A stretch of 64,000 nucleotides of DNA from Rhodococcus sp. (in: high G+C Gram-positive bacteria) (GTDB lineage: Bacteria > Actinomycetota > Actinomycetes > Mycobacteriales > Mycobacteriaceae). Positions 18,662-27,975 of this stretch are shown piece by piece. The notes beneath the pieces are model-generated. The model made no database searches. It was not told where the DNA came from and was given only the letters and a program-made list of their open reading frames with translations. The stretch spans positions 85,158-149,157 of the forward strand of contig NZ_JAHFVG010000012.1 in assembly GCF_023264675.1 (NCBI RefSeq). Direction: 5' to 3'. The position numbers and the translations under genes are program-made. The stretch's first letter is position 1; the number at the start of each line of letters is the position of its first letter.

Positions 18662-19809
18662 ATGCACCGACAACACCGTTTTCCATCGTGGTGGCCGGTG
18701 GTGGCACCGCAGGCCACATCGAACCTGCGTTAGCTGTCGCCGATGCCCTTCGTGCACTGGACGCCGACATCCGAATCACTGCCCTCGGTACCGAGCGGGG
18801 GCTGGAGACAACGCTTGTGCCGGCTCGTGGTTACCGGCTCGCACTGATTCCCCCCGTGCCGCTGCCGCGCAAACCGACGCTCGACCTGCTGCGTCTGCCT
18901 GCGAAAGTGGTCCGCTCGGTGCGCCGAACTCGCGCCGTGCTGGCGGAGGTCGACGCCGATGTGCTCGTCGGTTTCGGTGGTTACGTCGCACTCCCGGCGT
19001 ACTTGGCTGCGCGCCGGGGACTTCGGCGGCGAGCGATCCCGATCGTCGTGCACGAGGCGAATGCCAGCGCAGGTATCGCGAACAAGGTCGGGGCCAGGTT
19101 CGCCACGCGCGTGCTCGCCGCCGTGGCCGGGTCCGGAGTGAAGGTGCGTGGCCGCGACGACGCCGAGATAATCGGAATTCCGGTGCGGCCGACGATCACC
19201 GGCCTCGACCGCGCCGCCACACGCGCGAGCGCGCGTGAACACTTCGGACTCCCACCGGACGGTCCGGTCCTGCTCGTCTTCGGCGGCTCGCAAGGGGCAC
19301 GGTCGTTGAACGAGGCGGTGTCGGCGGCGGCATCCGAACTTGCCGCCGCTGGCGTGTCGGTGTTGCATGCGCACGGGCCCAAGAACACCGTGGATGTCGC
19401 ATCGAGAAATCCCGCGGCACCCTACGTCGCCGTGCCGTACCTGAGCCGGATGGATCTCGCGTACGCAGCGGCCGATCTGGCAGTGTGCCGGTCCGGTGCC
19501 ATGACGGTGGCGGAAGTGTCGGCCACCGGGCTTCCCGCGGTCTACGTCCCGCTCCCGCACGGCAACGGCGAGCAGGAGCTGAACGCACGCCCCGTCGTCG
19601 AGGCCGGAGGAGGCATACTCGTGGCGGATGCTGCGCTGACTTCCAGCTACGTCGCGTCCGACATCGTCGATCTCGTCACCGATTCGGATCGGTTGGCCAC
19701 CATGTCGATCGCCGCGTCGAGCGCGGGTCACCGCGATGCTGCTACCGCAGTTGCCAGAATCGTGCTCGACGTCGCGTCGAGCAGACGACACGAGGTGTCA
19801 CCAAGGTGA
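18658..19809 (+). CDS. murG: Lipid II synthase MurG (UDP-GlcNAc transferase)
   Basis: 383 aa. It transfers GlcNAc from UDP-GlcNAc to lipid [22 protein letters not shown] at the N-terminus is the first glycine-rich loop, followed by [34 protein letters not shown], and [17 protein letters not shown]. The C-domain nucleotide-sugar site is [34 protein letters not shown] (positions about 277-310). Start GTG overlaps ftsW. Its end is 17 bases before the preferred murC start. Confidence 0.96.
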   Translation: MNAPTTPFSIVVAGGGTAGHIEPALAVADALRALDADIRITALGTERGLETTLVPARGYRLALIPPVPLPRKPTLDLLRLPAKVVRSVRRTRAVLAEVDADVLVGFGGYVALPAYLAARRGLRRRAIPIVVHEANASAGIANKVGARFATRVLAAVAGSGVKVRGRDDAEIIGIPVRPTITGLDRAATRASAREHFGLPPDGPVLLVFGGSQGARSLNEAVSAAASELAAAGVSVLHAHGPKNTVDVASRNPAAPYVAVPYLSRMDLAYAAADLAVCRSGAMTVAEVSATGLPAVYVPLPHGNGEQELNARPVVEAGGGILVADAALTSSYVASDIVDLVTDSDRLATMSIAASSAGHRDAATAVARIVLDVASSRRHEVSPR

Positions 19810-19826
19810 CGAGTGAAAGGACGGAC

Positions 19827-21356
19827 ATGTCCGAGCTTCCCGCAGAGCTCACCAGAGTGCACATGGTCGGTATCGGCGGGGCAGGAATGTCCGGAATCGC
19901 ACGAATCCTGCTTGCGCGCGGCGGGCAGGTGTCCGGTTCCGACGCCAAGGAGAGCCGGGGCGTCCTCGCGCTTCGTGCCCGCGGCGCCGAGGTGCGCGTC
20001 GGCCACGATGCGTCGGCACTCGACATGTTGCCCGGCGGACCGACGGTGGTGGTCACCACCCATGCAGCGATTCCCAAGACCAATCCGGAGCTGGTCGAAG
20101 CAGGTCGACGAGGTATTCCGGTCGTGCTGCGACCTGCGGTTCTCGCATCGTTGATGGAGGGTTATCGGACGCTGCTGGTCTCCGGCACACACGGCAAGAC
20201 GTCGACGACGTCGATGCTGATCGTGGCGTTGCAGCATTGCGGGTTCGATCCGTCCTTCGCGGTGGGCGGTGAGCTCAACGAGGCAGGAACGAACGCTCAT
20301 CACGGCAGCGGTGACGTGTTCGTCGCCGAGGCGGACGAGAGCGACGGGTCACTTCTGCAGTACAAGCCCGACATCGTGATCGTCACCAACATCGAGGCCG
20401 ATCACCTCGACTACTTCGGCACCACCGAGGCGTACGTCCAGGTGTTCGACGATTTCGCGGCGCTGCTGCCCTCCGGCGGCGTGCTGGTCGCGTGTATGGA
20501 CGACCCAGGATCGGCAGCGCTCGCGCAGCGTGTGCACGCCCGGAAACTGCCGGGGGTGCGCGTTCTCGGTTACGGCTCGGCCGACACCGATGCCGGTGAC
20601 GTCGAGATGGCAGTGCGGTTGCTGCAGTGGGAACCGGACGGTGTCGGCGGAGTCGCACAGTTGTCGGTGCAGGGCGAAGATACGCCGCGGACTCTTCGGC
20701 TCGGCGTGCCCGGCAAGCATTCGGCCCTCAATGCGCTTGCTGCGTTCACGGCGGGGGTTCACGCCGGGGCCGATCTTCCGGACATGCTTGCTGGTCTGGC
20801 TGGATTCGGCGGTGTCCATCGCCGCTTCCAACTCCGTGGCCGCGAACACGGCGTTCGGGTTTTCGACGATTACGCGCATCACCCGACGGAGGTGCGCGCT
20901 GTCCTCGGGGCCGCGCAGCAGTTGGTCGCCGGCGTGGCCGGGGAGGGCGAACGCGGCCGAGTCGTGGTGGTTTTTCAGCCGCACCTGTATTCGCGGACCG
21001 AGAATTTCGCCGTGGAGTTCGGCGAAGCTCTGAGCCTTGCCGACGAAGTGGTGGTGTTGGACGTCTACGGCGCCCGCGAAGAACCGCTTCCCGGTGTGAC
21101 CGGAGCATTGGTGGCCGCGGCTGTCACCAAGCCGGTCAACTATCAGCCGGATCTGTCACTCGTCGCGAAACAGGTTGCGTCGCTTGCCGCGCCCGGTGAC
21201 GTCGTGATCACGATGGGCGCAGGTGACGTGACAATGCTCGCTGTGCCGATTCTCGATGCTCTGCGTTCTCGGACGGATTTCAGAACCGGACGTGACGCCG
21301 CTGCGCAGCGGCGTATCGACGAGAGCGGAATCGGACAGAGCCAGGCGTCGAAGTGA
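19827..21356 (+). CDS. murC: UDP-MurNAc--L-alanine ligase MurC
   Basis: 509 aa from ATG 19827, chosen because GAAAGG lies 7 bases upstream and the resulting [18 protein letters not shown] start matches mycobacterial MurC. A GTG at 19806, overlapping the murG stop, would add 7 residues and is a real alternative. MurC adds L-Ala to UDP-MurNAc, the first peptide step. Motifs: [14 protein letters not shown], the P-loop [11 protein letters not shown] near residue 120, [19 protein letters not shown], and [14 protein letters not shown]. Overlaps ftsQ by GTGA. Confidence 0.95.
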   Translation: MSELPAELTRVHMVGIGGAGMSGIARILLARGGQVSGSDAKESRGVLALRARGAEVRVGHDASALDMLPGGPTVVVTTHAAIPKTNPELVEAGRRGIPVVLRPAVLASLMEGYRTLLVSGTHGKTSTTSMLIVALQHCGFDPSFAVGGELNEAGTNAHHGSGDVFVAEADESDGSLLQYKPDIVIVTNIEADHLDYFGTTEAYVQVFDDFAALLPSGGVLVACMDDPGSAALAQRVHARKLPGVRVLGYGSADTDAGDVEMAVRLLQWEPDGVGGVAQLSVQGEDTPRTLRLGVPGKHSALNALAAFTAGVHAGADLPDMLAGLAGFGGVHRRFQLRGREHGVRVFDDYAHHPTEVRAVLGAAQQLVAGVAGEGERGRVVVVFQPHLYSRTENFAVEFGEALSLADEVVVLDVYGAREEPLPGVTGALVAAAVTKPVNYQPDLSLVAKQVASLAAPGDVVITMGAGDVTMLAVPILDALRSRTDFRTGRDAAAQRRIDESGIGQSQASK

Positions 21357-22204
21357 CCCGACGGTCGCAGCGATCGGACCGTTCTCGTGGCACGGAAGCA
21401 GTCGAGCGCGGAGGCCGCACGCGCGCCGACGACGGCAGGCGCGCCGACGATGCGGATGCGGCCGATCGGTCGTCCGACCCGGCAAGGGCCGAACGGGAAC
21501 GCAAACGCGAGGCGCGAGAAGAAGAGCGGCGACGGGTGGCGAGATCCCGCCGTCGTGTGATCCTGATCGCATCGGCAGTTGTCGCGCTCGTCGTCGCGGG
21601 AGTCTGCGCCGTCTATTTCACACCGATGCTCTCGGTGCGCAGCATCGACGTCGATGGAGCGGTATCGGTGTCGGAGGAGCAAATCGTCGCCGAGCTCGAT
21701 GTACCGATCGGGGAACGGCTCGTCAGCGTCGACGCCGGTGCCGCGGCCCAGCGAGTCGCGGCGATTCCGGCGCTGGCTTCGGTTCGCGTGCAACGGATGT
21801 ACCCCTCGACGGTGCGGGTCACCGTGACCGAACGAATTCCGGTCGTGTTCGTCGACGAGGCGGACGGGACGCACCTGTTGGATACGACGGGTGTCGATTT
21901 TGCCGTGGCACCCCCGGCTCCCGGCGTCGTGCGATTGGTGACGGAGTCGCCGGGCTTGGGCGATCCACCCACCGAAAGTGCGCTCGCCGTGCTGGATTCG
22001 ATGCCGCCGACACTGCGAGGGCAGGTCGGTGAGATACGCGCGAGTTCGGTGTCGGACGTGTCGCTGCTGCTGCTCGACGGGCGCACCCTCGTGTGGGGGA
22101 ACCGAGACAACTCCGAGCGCAAATCGGCTGTGGCTCTTGCGCTATTGTCACAACCGGGACAGATTCTCGACGTGTCGAGCCCTGATCTCCCCACTACCAA
22201 GTAG
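21353..22204 (+). CDS. ftsQ: Division protein FtsQ
   Basis: 283 aa. A highly charged Arg-rich cytoplasmic N-terminus (about 65 residues) precedes one membrane segment ([21 protein letters not shown]). A POTRA domain follows ([24 protein letters not shown]) and then the beta domain ([23 protein letters not shown]). It links FtsL and FtsB in the divisome. It ends the overlapping run that started at murD; 220 bases separate it from ftsZ. A weak inverted repeat GACGTCGG (22211) / CCGACGTC (22252) lies just after it. Confidence 0.94.
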   Translation: MTRRSQRSDRSRGTEAVERGGRTRADDGRRADDADAADRSSDPARAERERKREAREEERRRVARSRRRVILIASAVVALVVAGVCAVYFTPMLSVRSIDVDGAVSVSEEQIVAELDVPIGERLVSVDAGAAAQRVAAIPALASVRVQRMYPSTVRVTVTERIPVVFVDEADGTHLLDTTGVDFAVAPPAPGVVRLVTESPGLGDPPTESALAVLDSMPPTLRGQVGEIRASSVSDVSLLLLDGRTLVWGNRDNSERKSAVALALLSQPGQILDVSSPDLPTTK

Positions 22205-22337
22205 ACGCTCGACGTCGGCGGCGAAGCGGGTGACGCACATTCGCGGGCGCACCGACGTCTACAAATTATTTCGGTGTCGTCGGCGCGCCTAATGGCGGAT
22301 CGACGCCCCGGTGAATAGCGTTCCGAGCGTCGAGTAC

Positions 22338-22368
22338 TTGACATAACTCTAAGCCTGTGGTTTAGGTT
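22338..22368 (+). promoter_or_regulatory. Candidate ftsZ promoter with inverted repeat
   Basis: TTGACA at 22338-22343 is a full -35 match. The best -10-like match, TAGGTT at 22363-22368, is 19 bases away. Between and over them lies CTAAGCC-TGT-GGTTTAG (22349-22365), an inverted repeat with one mismatch. This would give ftsZ transcription separate from the upstream mur genes. Confidence 0.55.
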
Positions 22369-22424
22369 GAGGGTTTTCTCGAGACTCGGCAGACCAGACA
22401 TCAACCCACGGAAGGCGAGAGCCA

Positions 22425-23669
22425 ATGACGCCCCCGCACAACTACCTCGCCGTAATCAAGGTCGTCGGCATCGGCGGCGGCGGCGTTAACGCGGTCAACC
22501 GCATGATCGAGCAGGGACTCAAGGGAGTCGAGTTCATCGCGGTCAACACCGATGCTCAAGCACTTCTCATGAGCGACGCCGACGTCAAACTCGACGTCGG
22601 CCGAGAACTCACCCGCGGCCTCGGCGCAGGCGCCGATCCGGAGGTCGGCAGGCGAGCAGCCGACGATCACAAGGACGAGATCGAAGAGGTGCTCAAGGGC
22701 GCCGACATGGTCTTCGTGACCGCAGGTGAAGGCGGCGGTACCGGCACCGGTGGTGCTCCGGTGGTCGCCAACATCGCGCGTAAGCTGGGCGCGCTCACCG
22801 TCGGCGTCGTCACGCGACCGTTCTCGTTCGAGGGCAAACGTCGTGGTGGCCAGGCCGACACCGGCATCCAGCAGTTGCGTGAGTCCTGCGACACGCTGAT
22901 CGTCATCCCGAACGATCGTCTTCTGCAGCTCGGCGACGCCGCCGTGAGTCTGATGGATGCGTTCCGGAGCGCCGACGAGGTCCTCCTCAACGGTGTTCAG
23001 GGAATCACGGACCTCATCACCACTCCCGGCCTGATCAACGTCGACTTCGCCGACGTCAAGGGTGTCATGTCCGGAGCCGGAAGCGCCCTCATGGGAATCG
23101 GGTCCTCGCGCGGCGAGGGTCGCGCCATCAAGGCTGCCGAGTCCGCGATCAACTCGCCGCTTCTCGAGGCGTCGATGGAAGGCGCACGCGGAGTTCTGTT
23201 GTCCATCGCCGGAGGCTCCGACCTCGGATTGTTCGAGATCAACGAGGCGGCATCGCTGGTTCAGGAAGCTGCACACATCGACGCCAACATCATCTTCGGC
23301 ACCGTGATCGACGATTCACTCGGCGACGAGGTGCGCGTGACCGTCATCGCCGCCGGTTTCGACGGCGGTACTCCGACGCGTCGTCCGGTAGAGGCTGCGC
23401 CGTCCACATCGCGCAGCCCGATCGGATCGGCTCGCTCCGGTGAAGTGTCCTCACGGTCCTCGGACTCGAGCGAGTCGGGTTCGGTGTTCCGCGATCCGGT
23501 CGGCGCTGGTGCGGGAAGCAGTCTTCCTCCGCTGCAGTCGTCCGGTTCCAATGGACACTCGACGAGCAACAGGCCGTCCGGTGATCACGGGAACAGCGGC
23601 AGGCGCGTGCCGGTGTCCGACGAAGACGGCGACGACGATGTCGACGTACCTTCGTTCATGCGTCGCTGA
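22425..23669 (+). CDS. ftsZ: Cell division GTPase FtsZ
   Basis: 414 aa from ATG 22425, with GGAAGGCGAG upstream. FtsZ polymerises into the Z ring. The GTP site shows [15 protein letters not shown] near residues 13-27 and the tubulin signature [13 protein letters not shown] near 103-116; the T7 loop is [11 protein letters not shown]. After about residue 320 a Ser/Pro-rich linker leads to the conserved tail peptide [11 protein letters not shown], which binds partners such as SepF and FtsW. Own promoter candidate upstream. pgeF follows 6 bases after the stop. Confidence 0.98.
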   Translation: MTPPHNYLAVIKVVGIGGGGVNAVNRMIEQGLKGVEFIAVNTDAQALLMSDADVKLDVGRELTRGLGAGADPEVGRRAADDHKDEIEEVLKGADMVFVTAGEGGGTGTGGAPVVANIARKLGALTVGVVTRPFSFEGKRRGGQADTGIQQLRESCDTLIVIPNDRLLQLGDAAVSLMDAFRSADEVLLNGVQGITDLITTPGLINVDFADVKGVMSGAGSALMGIGSSRGEGRAIKAAESAINSPLLEASMEGARGVLLSIAGGSDLGLFEINEAASLVQEAAHIDANIIFGTVIDDSLGDEVRVTVIAAGFDGGTPTRRPVEAAPSTSRSPIGSARSGEVSSRSSDSSESGSVFRDPVGAGAGSSLPPLQSSGSNGHSTSNRPSGDHGNSGRRVPVSDEDGDDDVDVPSFMRR

Positions 23670-23675
23670 CTCCAC

Positions 23676-24404
23676 GTGTCGGGAAAGAACTTCAAGGTTC
23701 GACGAATCACCACCACCCGTGCAGGCGGGGTCTCGGTAGCGCCTTACGACACCTTCAACCTCGGCGATCATGTCGGGGACGAGCCCGCGGCGGTCGCTGC
23801 CAATCGGGAGCGACTCGGCCGCGAGCTCGGTGTCGGCGCCGAGCGTCTGGTGTGGATGGAGCAGGTGCACGGCCGGACGGTGACCGTCGTGGACGGTCCG
23901 CAGTCCGAGCCGGTCCCGGTGACCGACGCTGTGGTGACCACGGCGACGGACTTGGCGCTCGTCGTGCTTTCGGCGGACTGTGTTCCGGTTCTGCTGTCCG
24001 ACGAAGAAGCCGGAGTGATCGCCGCCGTTCACGCGGGCCGTGTGGGCGCGCGGATCGGCATCATTCCCCGGGTGCTCGATGCAATGGTTGCCCAGGGCGC
24101 CACACTGAGCCGAGTCGGGGCATTTCTCGGCCCGGCCGCGAGCGGCAGGCAGTACGAGGTGCCTGCGCACATGCGCGCGGACGTCGAGCGACATCTGCCC
24201 GGTAGTGCGAGCACCACCGTCAGGAAGACGCCGGGACTCGATATCCGCGCAGGCATCAAGCGTCAACTTCTCGAAGCGGGAGTCAGCGGCGTCGCCACCG
24301 ATCCTCGGTGCACTATCGAAGATCGTACGTTGTTCAGCCACCGACGCGGTGCGCCGACCGGAAGGTTGGCCAGCGTGATCTGGATGGACACCAGGCCTGC
24401 TTGA
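23676..24404 (+). CDS. pgeF: Peptidoglycan editing factor PgeF (YfiH/laccase-domain protein)
   Basis: 242 aa from GTG 23676. YfiH-family proteins carry a Cys-His-His metal site: here EQVHG, SADCVPVLL and AAVHAGRVG supply the expected residues, and RCTIEDRTLFSHRR is the family end. Early reports called these multicopper polyphenol oxidases; E. coli PgeF removes misincorporated serine from peptidoglycan precursors, which suits a place inside the dcw cluster. The usual HAGWRG is HAGRVG here. Adjacent to yggS, as in most actinobacteria. Confidence 0.9.
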   Translation: MSGKNFKVRRITTTRAGGVSVAPYDTFNLGDHVGDEPAAVAANRERLGRELGVGAERLVWMEQVHGRTVTVVDGPQSEPVPVTDAVVTTATDLALVVLSADCVPVLLSDEEAGVIAAVHAGRVGARIGIIPRVLDAMVAQGATLSRVGAFLGPAASGRQYEVPAHMRADVERHLPGSASTTVRKTPGLDIRAGIKRQLLEAGVSGVATDPRCTIEDRTLFSHRRGAPTGRLASVIWMDTRPA

Positions 24405-24412
24405 CTGATCAC

Positions 24413-25195
24413 ATGACTGCGCATTCCGAACGAGCTCCAGAAGACAGAACTGCCGAGATCACGCATGCCTTCGGTGCCGTGCGTGACCGTCTCGGTGCCG
24501 CCTGTACGTCGGCGGGACGAAGCGAGAGCGACGTGAAGCTCCTGCCGGTGACGAAGTTCTTCCCGGCTTCCGACGTCGCGATTCTCTACGGTCTCGGGTG
24601 CAGGGATTTCGGCGAGTCACGTGAGCAGGAGGCGTCGGCGAAGGTCGATGAGCTCGCCTCGTCCGTCGAGGGTGCTACGCCGCAGTGGCACATGATCGGG
24701 CATCTGCAGCGGAACAAAGCGAAGTCGGTTGCTCGGTGGGCGAGTTCGATTCATTCGGTGGACAGCATCCGACTGGTCGACGCCTTGCAGAAGGCGGTGA
24801 CGACAGCGGTGGACGACGGTGCCAGAACGGAGCCCCTCGATGTGCTCATCCAGATCAGCATCGACGGCGACGTGCACCGCGGGGGAGTGGAGCGCGACGA
24901 TCTGGCGGCCCTGGCCGATCGGGTCGCCTCGTCGGCGAACCTTCGATTGGCCGGTGTGATGGCCGTCCCGCCGATCGATGCGGATCCCGACGAGGCATTC
25001 GCCGACCTTGCACAGTTGCATCGGGGCCTCGTCGAACAACATCCAGGTGCCACCGAACTGTCGGCGGGCATGACGTCGGATCTCGAAGCCGCAGTGCGAC
25101 ACGGATCGACCTGCGTGCGTGTCGGTACCGCAATACTCGGTTCTCGGCCGATAACCTCGCCAGTACAGACCACGGATCACATCAGTCACAACTGA
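24413..25195 (+). CDS. PLP homeostasis protein YggS/PLPBP
   Basis: 260 aa from ATG 24413; the longer open frame overlaps pgeF. This fold type III barrel protein binds pyridoxal phosphate and buffers it without a known catalytic step. VKLLPVTKFFPASDV holds the PLP lysine, FGESREQEASAK follows, then WHMIGHLQRNKAK, HSVDSIRL, and the C-terminal SAGMTSDLEAAVRHGSTCVRVGTAILG phosphate-binding end. It lies between pgeF and sepF, the standard arrangement. Confidence 0.93.
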   Translation: MTAHSERAPEDRTAEITHAFGAVRDRLGAACTSAGRSESDVKLLPVTKFFPASDVAILYGLGCRDFGESREQEASAKVDELASSVEGATPQWHMIGHLQRNKAKSVARWASSIHSVDSIRLVDALQKAVTTAVDDGARTEPLDVLIQISIDGDVHRGGVERDDLAALADRVASSANLRLAGVMAVPPIDADPDEAFADLAQLHRGLVEQHPGATELSAGMTSDLEAAVRHGSTCVRVGTAILGSRPITSPVQTTDHISHN

Positions 25196-25314
25196 CACTT
25201 TGTGATCCTGGAGCAACAGCAGCAAGCACACCCGCCCGGGAGTGTAGCCCGTGAGATCAGGTTCTTCGCGGGAGTGTTGCCCGCGGAACGACCAGCGTGA
25301 CGGAAGGCAGATCG

Positions 25315-25986
25315 ATGAGCACCCTGCACAAGTTCAAGGCGTACTTCGGCATGGTTCCGCTCGCGGACTACGAAGACGACTACCTCGACGAACCCGATTC
25401 CCATCGGTCTGCGCGGGGTCGTGACCCGTACGGCGATATCGAAGATCGAAACGATCGTGAATTCGCCAAGCCGTCCTTTTCCTCGCGTAGGCCGTCCCGG
25501 GCGGATGTGGACGACATCGACGACGAATACGACGACTACGACGCCCCTCGGTCTGCGCCCACGCTGGCACCGATCGGCGGACGATCGTCCCGGCCGGCGT
25601 CGATGGCGGGACGCGGCGCCCCTACGCGCGGAAATCTCGCCGTGGACACGCGAATGGACGTCCGTGCGGAGACTCGGCGCAGCCCGGTGGTCGACGACGG
25701 TGGTCCGCTGTCCAAGATCACGACATTGCGCCCGCGTGACTACAGCGAGGCACGCACCATCGGTGAGCGTTTCCGCGACGGCACGCCGGTGATCATGGAC
25801 CTGGTGGATATGAGCAATGCGGATGCCAAGCGACTCGTCGATTTCGCTGCAGGCCTCGCGTTTGCTCTGCGTGGATCGTTCGACAAGGTCGCGACAAAGG
25901 TGTTTCTGCTCTCACCTGCCGATATCGACGTGTCGCCTCAGGAACGCAGGCGTATCGCCGAAACCGGCTTCTACAGTCAGCAATGA
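25315..25986 (+). CDS. sepF: Cell division protein SepF
   Basis: 223 aa from ATG 25315, with GGAAGG at 25302-25307. The N-terminal [22 protein letters not shown] is the membrane-binding amphipathic helix, then an acidic, disordered linker of about 100 residues, then the folded SepF/DUF552 domain ([64 protein letters not shown]). SepF tethers FtsZ to the membrane and is the main anchor in actinobacteria that lack FtsA; no ftsA is present here. A strong terminator follows. Confidence 0.96.
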   Translation: MSTLHKFKAYFGMVPLADYEDDYLDEPDSHRSARGRDPYGDIEDRNDREFAKPSFSSRRPSRADVDDIDDEYDDYDAPRSAPTLAPIGGRSSRPASMAGRGAPTRGNLAVDTRMDVRAETRRSPVVDDGGPLSKITTLRPRDYSEARTIGERFRDGTPVIMDLVDMSNADAKRLVDFAAGLAFALRGSFDKVATKVFLLSPADIDVSPQERRRIAETGFYSQQ

Positions 25987-26011
25987 GCAAGAACTGCCCG
26001 ACACGACTCCG

Positions 26012-26070
26012 GCGGCTCGATTGGGTTACCAGGTGCCCTGACCTGGTCGCTTTGATCGAGCCGCTTTTTT
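26012..26070 (+). terminator. Nested-hairpin intrinsic terminator after sepF
   Basis: GCGGCTCGAT (26012-26021) pairs with ATCGAGCCGC (26055-26064), enclosing a second hairpin CCAGGT-GCCCTG-ACCTGG (26029-26046). Six T bases follow at 26065-26070. yggT starts 17 bases later. Confidence 0.85.
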
Positions 26071-26087
26071 CGGGCACAGTATGACCT

Positions 26088-26375
26088 GTGGCCTTGTTCG
26101 CGGTGCTCTACCTCATACTGTTCATTTTCTGGATTCTTCTCATCGGCCGCATCATCGTCGAATTCATCAGAACGTTCGCGCGAGATTGGCGGCCGTCGGG
26201 AATTGTGGTGGTATTGCTCGAAGCGATATTCACGGTGACCGATCCGCCCGTCAAGCTGCTCCGACGCCTGATTCCACCCGTGAATCTGGGTGGGATTCGA
26301 CTGGATTTGTCGATCATGGTTCTGCTGTTCGGAGTATTCATTCTCATGACCGTGGTGTCGGGTCTGGGATCGTAA
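26088..26375 (+). CDS. yggT: YggT family membrane protein
   Basis: 95 aa from GTG 26088. Two membrane segments (ALFAVLYLILFIFWILLIGRIIVEF and LSIMVLLFGVFILMTVV) flank a conserved loop with TDPPVKLLRRLIPPVNLGGIRLDLS, the family signature. The gene sits between sepF and wag31 in most actinobacteria. Function is not established; an envelope or division role is inferred. It starts right after the sepF terminator, so it may need its own promoter or readthrough. Confidence 0.9.
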   Translation: MALFAVLYLILFIFWILLIGRIIVEFIRTFARDWRPSGIVVVLLEAIFTVTDPPVKLLRRLIPPVNLGGIRLDLSIMVLLFGVFILMTVVSGLGS

Positions 26376-26535
26376 GTGTAGGAATTTCGCAAGAAGACTT
26401 CGGGGACGCGCGCGACCAGCGCGACCGATGTGACAGAATGGACGCCAGTTACAGTTTGATTGTTCCGGCCAGTGCGGAATGGGATAGAACTGAATGCTTG
26501 CTCTACCGCCTCAAGACGCGTGAAGGGATCCTTCC

Positions 26536-27384
26536 ATGCCGCTGACTCCAGCTGATGTGCACAATGTCGCGTTCAGTAAGCCGCCGATCGGCAAGCGCGG
26601 CTACAACGAAGACGAGGTGGATGCTTTCCTCGATCTCGTCGAGCAAGAGTTGTCGCGATTGATCGAAGAAAACGCTGACCTCCGTCAGCGTGTTGGCGAG
26701 CTCGACCAGGAGCTTTCCGAGTCCAAGAGCGCAGTTCGCCAGGGCGCTCCGCAGCAGGCGCCGGTCCAGCAGAAGGCTCCCGAGCCTGCGCGGCCGGTGG
26801 AACCACCGAAGCCGGCGCCGGTAGTGGCTCCGGTAGCCGCACCTGTGGCAGCGGTGTCGCAGAGCGGCGACTCCAACATGCAGGCCGCGAAGATCCTCGG
26901 CCTTGCCCAGGAGATGGCCGACAGGCTCACCAACGATGCCAAGACGGAGTCCGAGCAGTTGCTCGGAAACGCACGCACCAACGCGGAGCGTCTCGTCACG
27001 GATGCTCGTACTCGTTCCGAGGCGATGGTGACCGACGCTCGTCAGAAGTCCGAGTCGCTGTTGTCCGATGCGCAGACTCGTTCGGAAACGCAGCTTCGGC
27101 AGGCGAAGGAAAAGGCGGATGCCCTCCAGGCCGACGCCGAGCGCAAGCACACCGAGATCATGGCCACCATCAACGAGCAGCGCTCGGTGCTGGAGGGTCG
27201 GATCGAGCAGCTCAAGACATTCGAGCGCGAGTACCGTGTACGCCTCAAGTCGTACCTGGAATCGCAGCTGGAAGAGTTGGAGAACCGGTCTTCGGCTTTG
27301 CCGGTGGACAACGGTTCGGACAGCTTCAATCAGGACAATCAGTCCTCCGGCTACAGCCAGTCCTATGCCAAGGGCAACAACTGA
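26536..27384 (+). CDS. wag31: Polar growth protein Wag31 (DivIVA)
   Basis: 282 aa. The N-terminal [38 protein letters not shown] is the DivIVA membrane-curvature domain. A coiled coil follows, then a Pro/Ala-rich linker ([22 protein letters not shown], residues about 73-115), a second long coiled coil with [26 protein letters not shown], and a polar Ser/Gln-rich tail. It marks the poles and directs tip growth and mycolate synthesis. The two coiled coils with a proline linker are typical of mycolata. Confidence 0.96.
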   Translation: MPLTPADVHNVAFSKPPIGKRGYNEDEVDAFLDLVEQELSRLIEENADLRQRVGELDQELSESKSAVRQGAPQQAPVQQKAPEPARPVEPPKPAPVVAPVAAPVAAVSQSGDSNMQAAKILGLAQEMADRLTNDAKTESEQLLGNARTNAERLVTDARTRSEAMVTDARQKSESLLSDAQTRSETQLRQAKEKADALQADAERKHTEIMATINEQRSVLEGRIEQLKTFEREYRVRLKSYLESQLEELENRSSALPVDNGSDSFNQDNQSSGYSQSYAKGNN

Positions 27385-27483
27385 GTCTCGTCCGCCTCGT
27401 GCACAGCGCGTGACGTCTCACCTCGGATCTGACGGTGGTTGTCGGGGCTGTTGCCCCGGCGGCCGCCCGGAACGAGGGGTGTC

Positions 27484-27654
27484 GTGCTTGTTCTGACGCT
27501 GTGCGCGGCGGGAGTAGGGTTCGCGCTGCTGGTCATTGCCCTGATGACCGGGTCGGTGATCTGGGCGTGGGGTTGCATCGGAGTCTGTGTCGTCGGTGCG
27601 GTTCTTCTCCTTGCTGGTGCGCTGCTGGGTCGTAAATCACCTCCCGAGCAATGA
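27484..27654 (+). CDS. Small two-segment membrane protein next to wag31
   Basis: 56 aa from GTG 27484, with GAGGGG just upstream; a TTG at 27439 in frame would add 15 residues. The product is almost entirely two membrane segments (LVLTLCAAGVGFALLVIALMTG and AWGCIGVCVVGAVLLLAGALL) with a short polar end. Its position after wag31 matches the small membrane protein Rv2144c of M. tuberculosis. Function unknown. Confidence 0.65.
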   Translation: MLVLTLCAAGVGFALLVIALMTGSVIWAWGCIGVCVVGAVLLLAGALLGRKSPPEQ

Positions 27655-27730
27655 TCCGATCGACAATGCGGTTACTGTTGTCGCAGTTTCTGTTGTTCCA
27701 GGCAGTGTGTGTAGTTGAGAAGTCGATAGG

Positions 27731-27966
27731 GCGCTGATCCGGCTATCACCGGGGAGTCTTCGGAAGAACGGCGTGCGCGTGCACGTCCAGTAGACCCGAA
27801 CGGGTAGGCCCGTCACAGCCGACAAGTGAAGTGGCATCTTCGTCCGCGAGACGGTCGCAGATGCAAACGGGGTGGTACCGCGGTGCCCGGCGTCCCACAC
27901 GCCGTTCGTCGTCCCCGTGCCGATATATCGAACCGTCTCTCGTGAGGGGGCGGTCGGCACGGAGGA
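27731..27966 (+). promoter_or_regulatory. T-box riboswitch (tRNA-Ile) ahead of ileS
   Basis: TGGTACCGCGG at 27873-27883 is an exact T-box core, and its partner CGTCCC lies at 27891-27896, so the antiterminator/antisequestrator is complete. A short hairpin CCGG-CTATCA-CCGG (27739-27752) holds ATC at 27745-27747, the Ile codon, as in the ultrashort stem I class of actinobacterial ileS leaders. Downstream, GTGCCGA (27917) pairs with TCGGCAC (27954), ending at the ribosome site GGAGGA (27961-27966). No T-run is seen, so control is probably translational: uncharged tRNA-Ile frees the ribosome site. Confidence 0.88.
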
Positions 27967-27975
27967 GCACGCATC

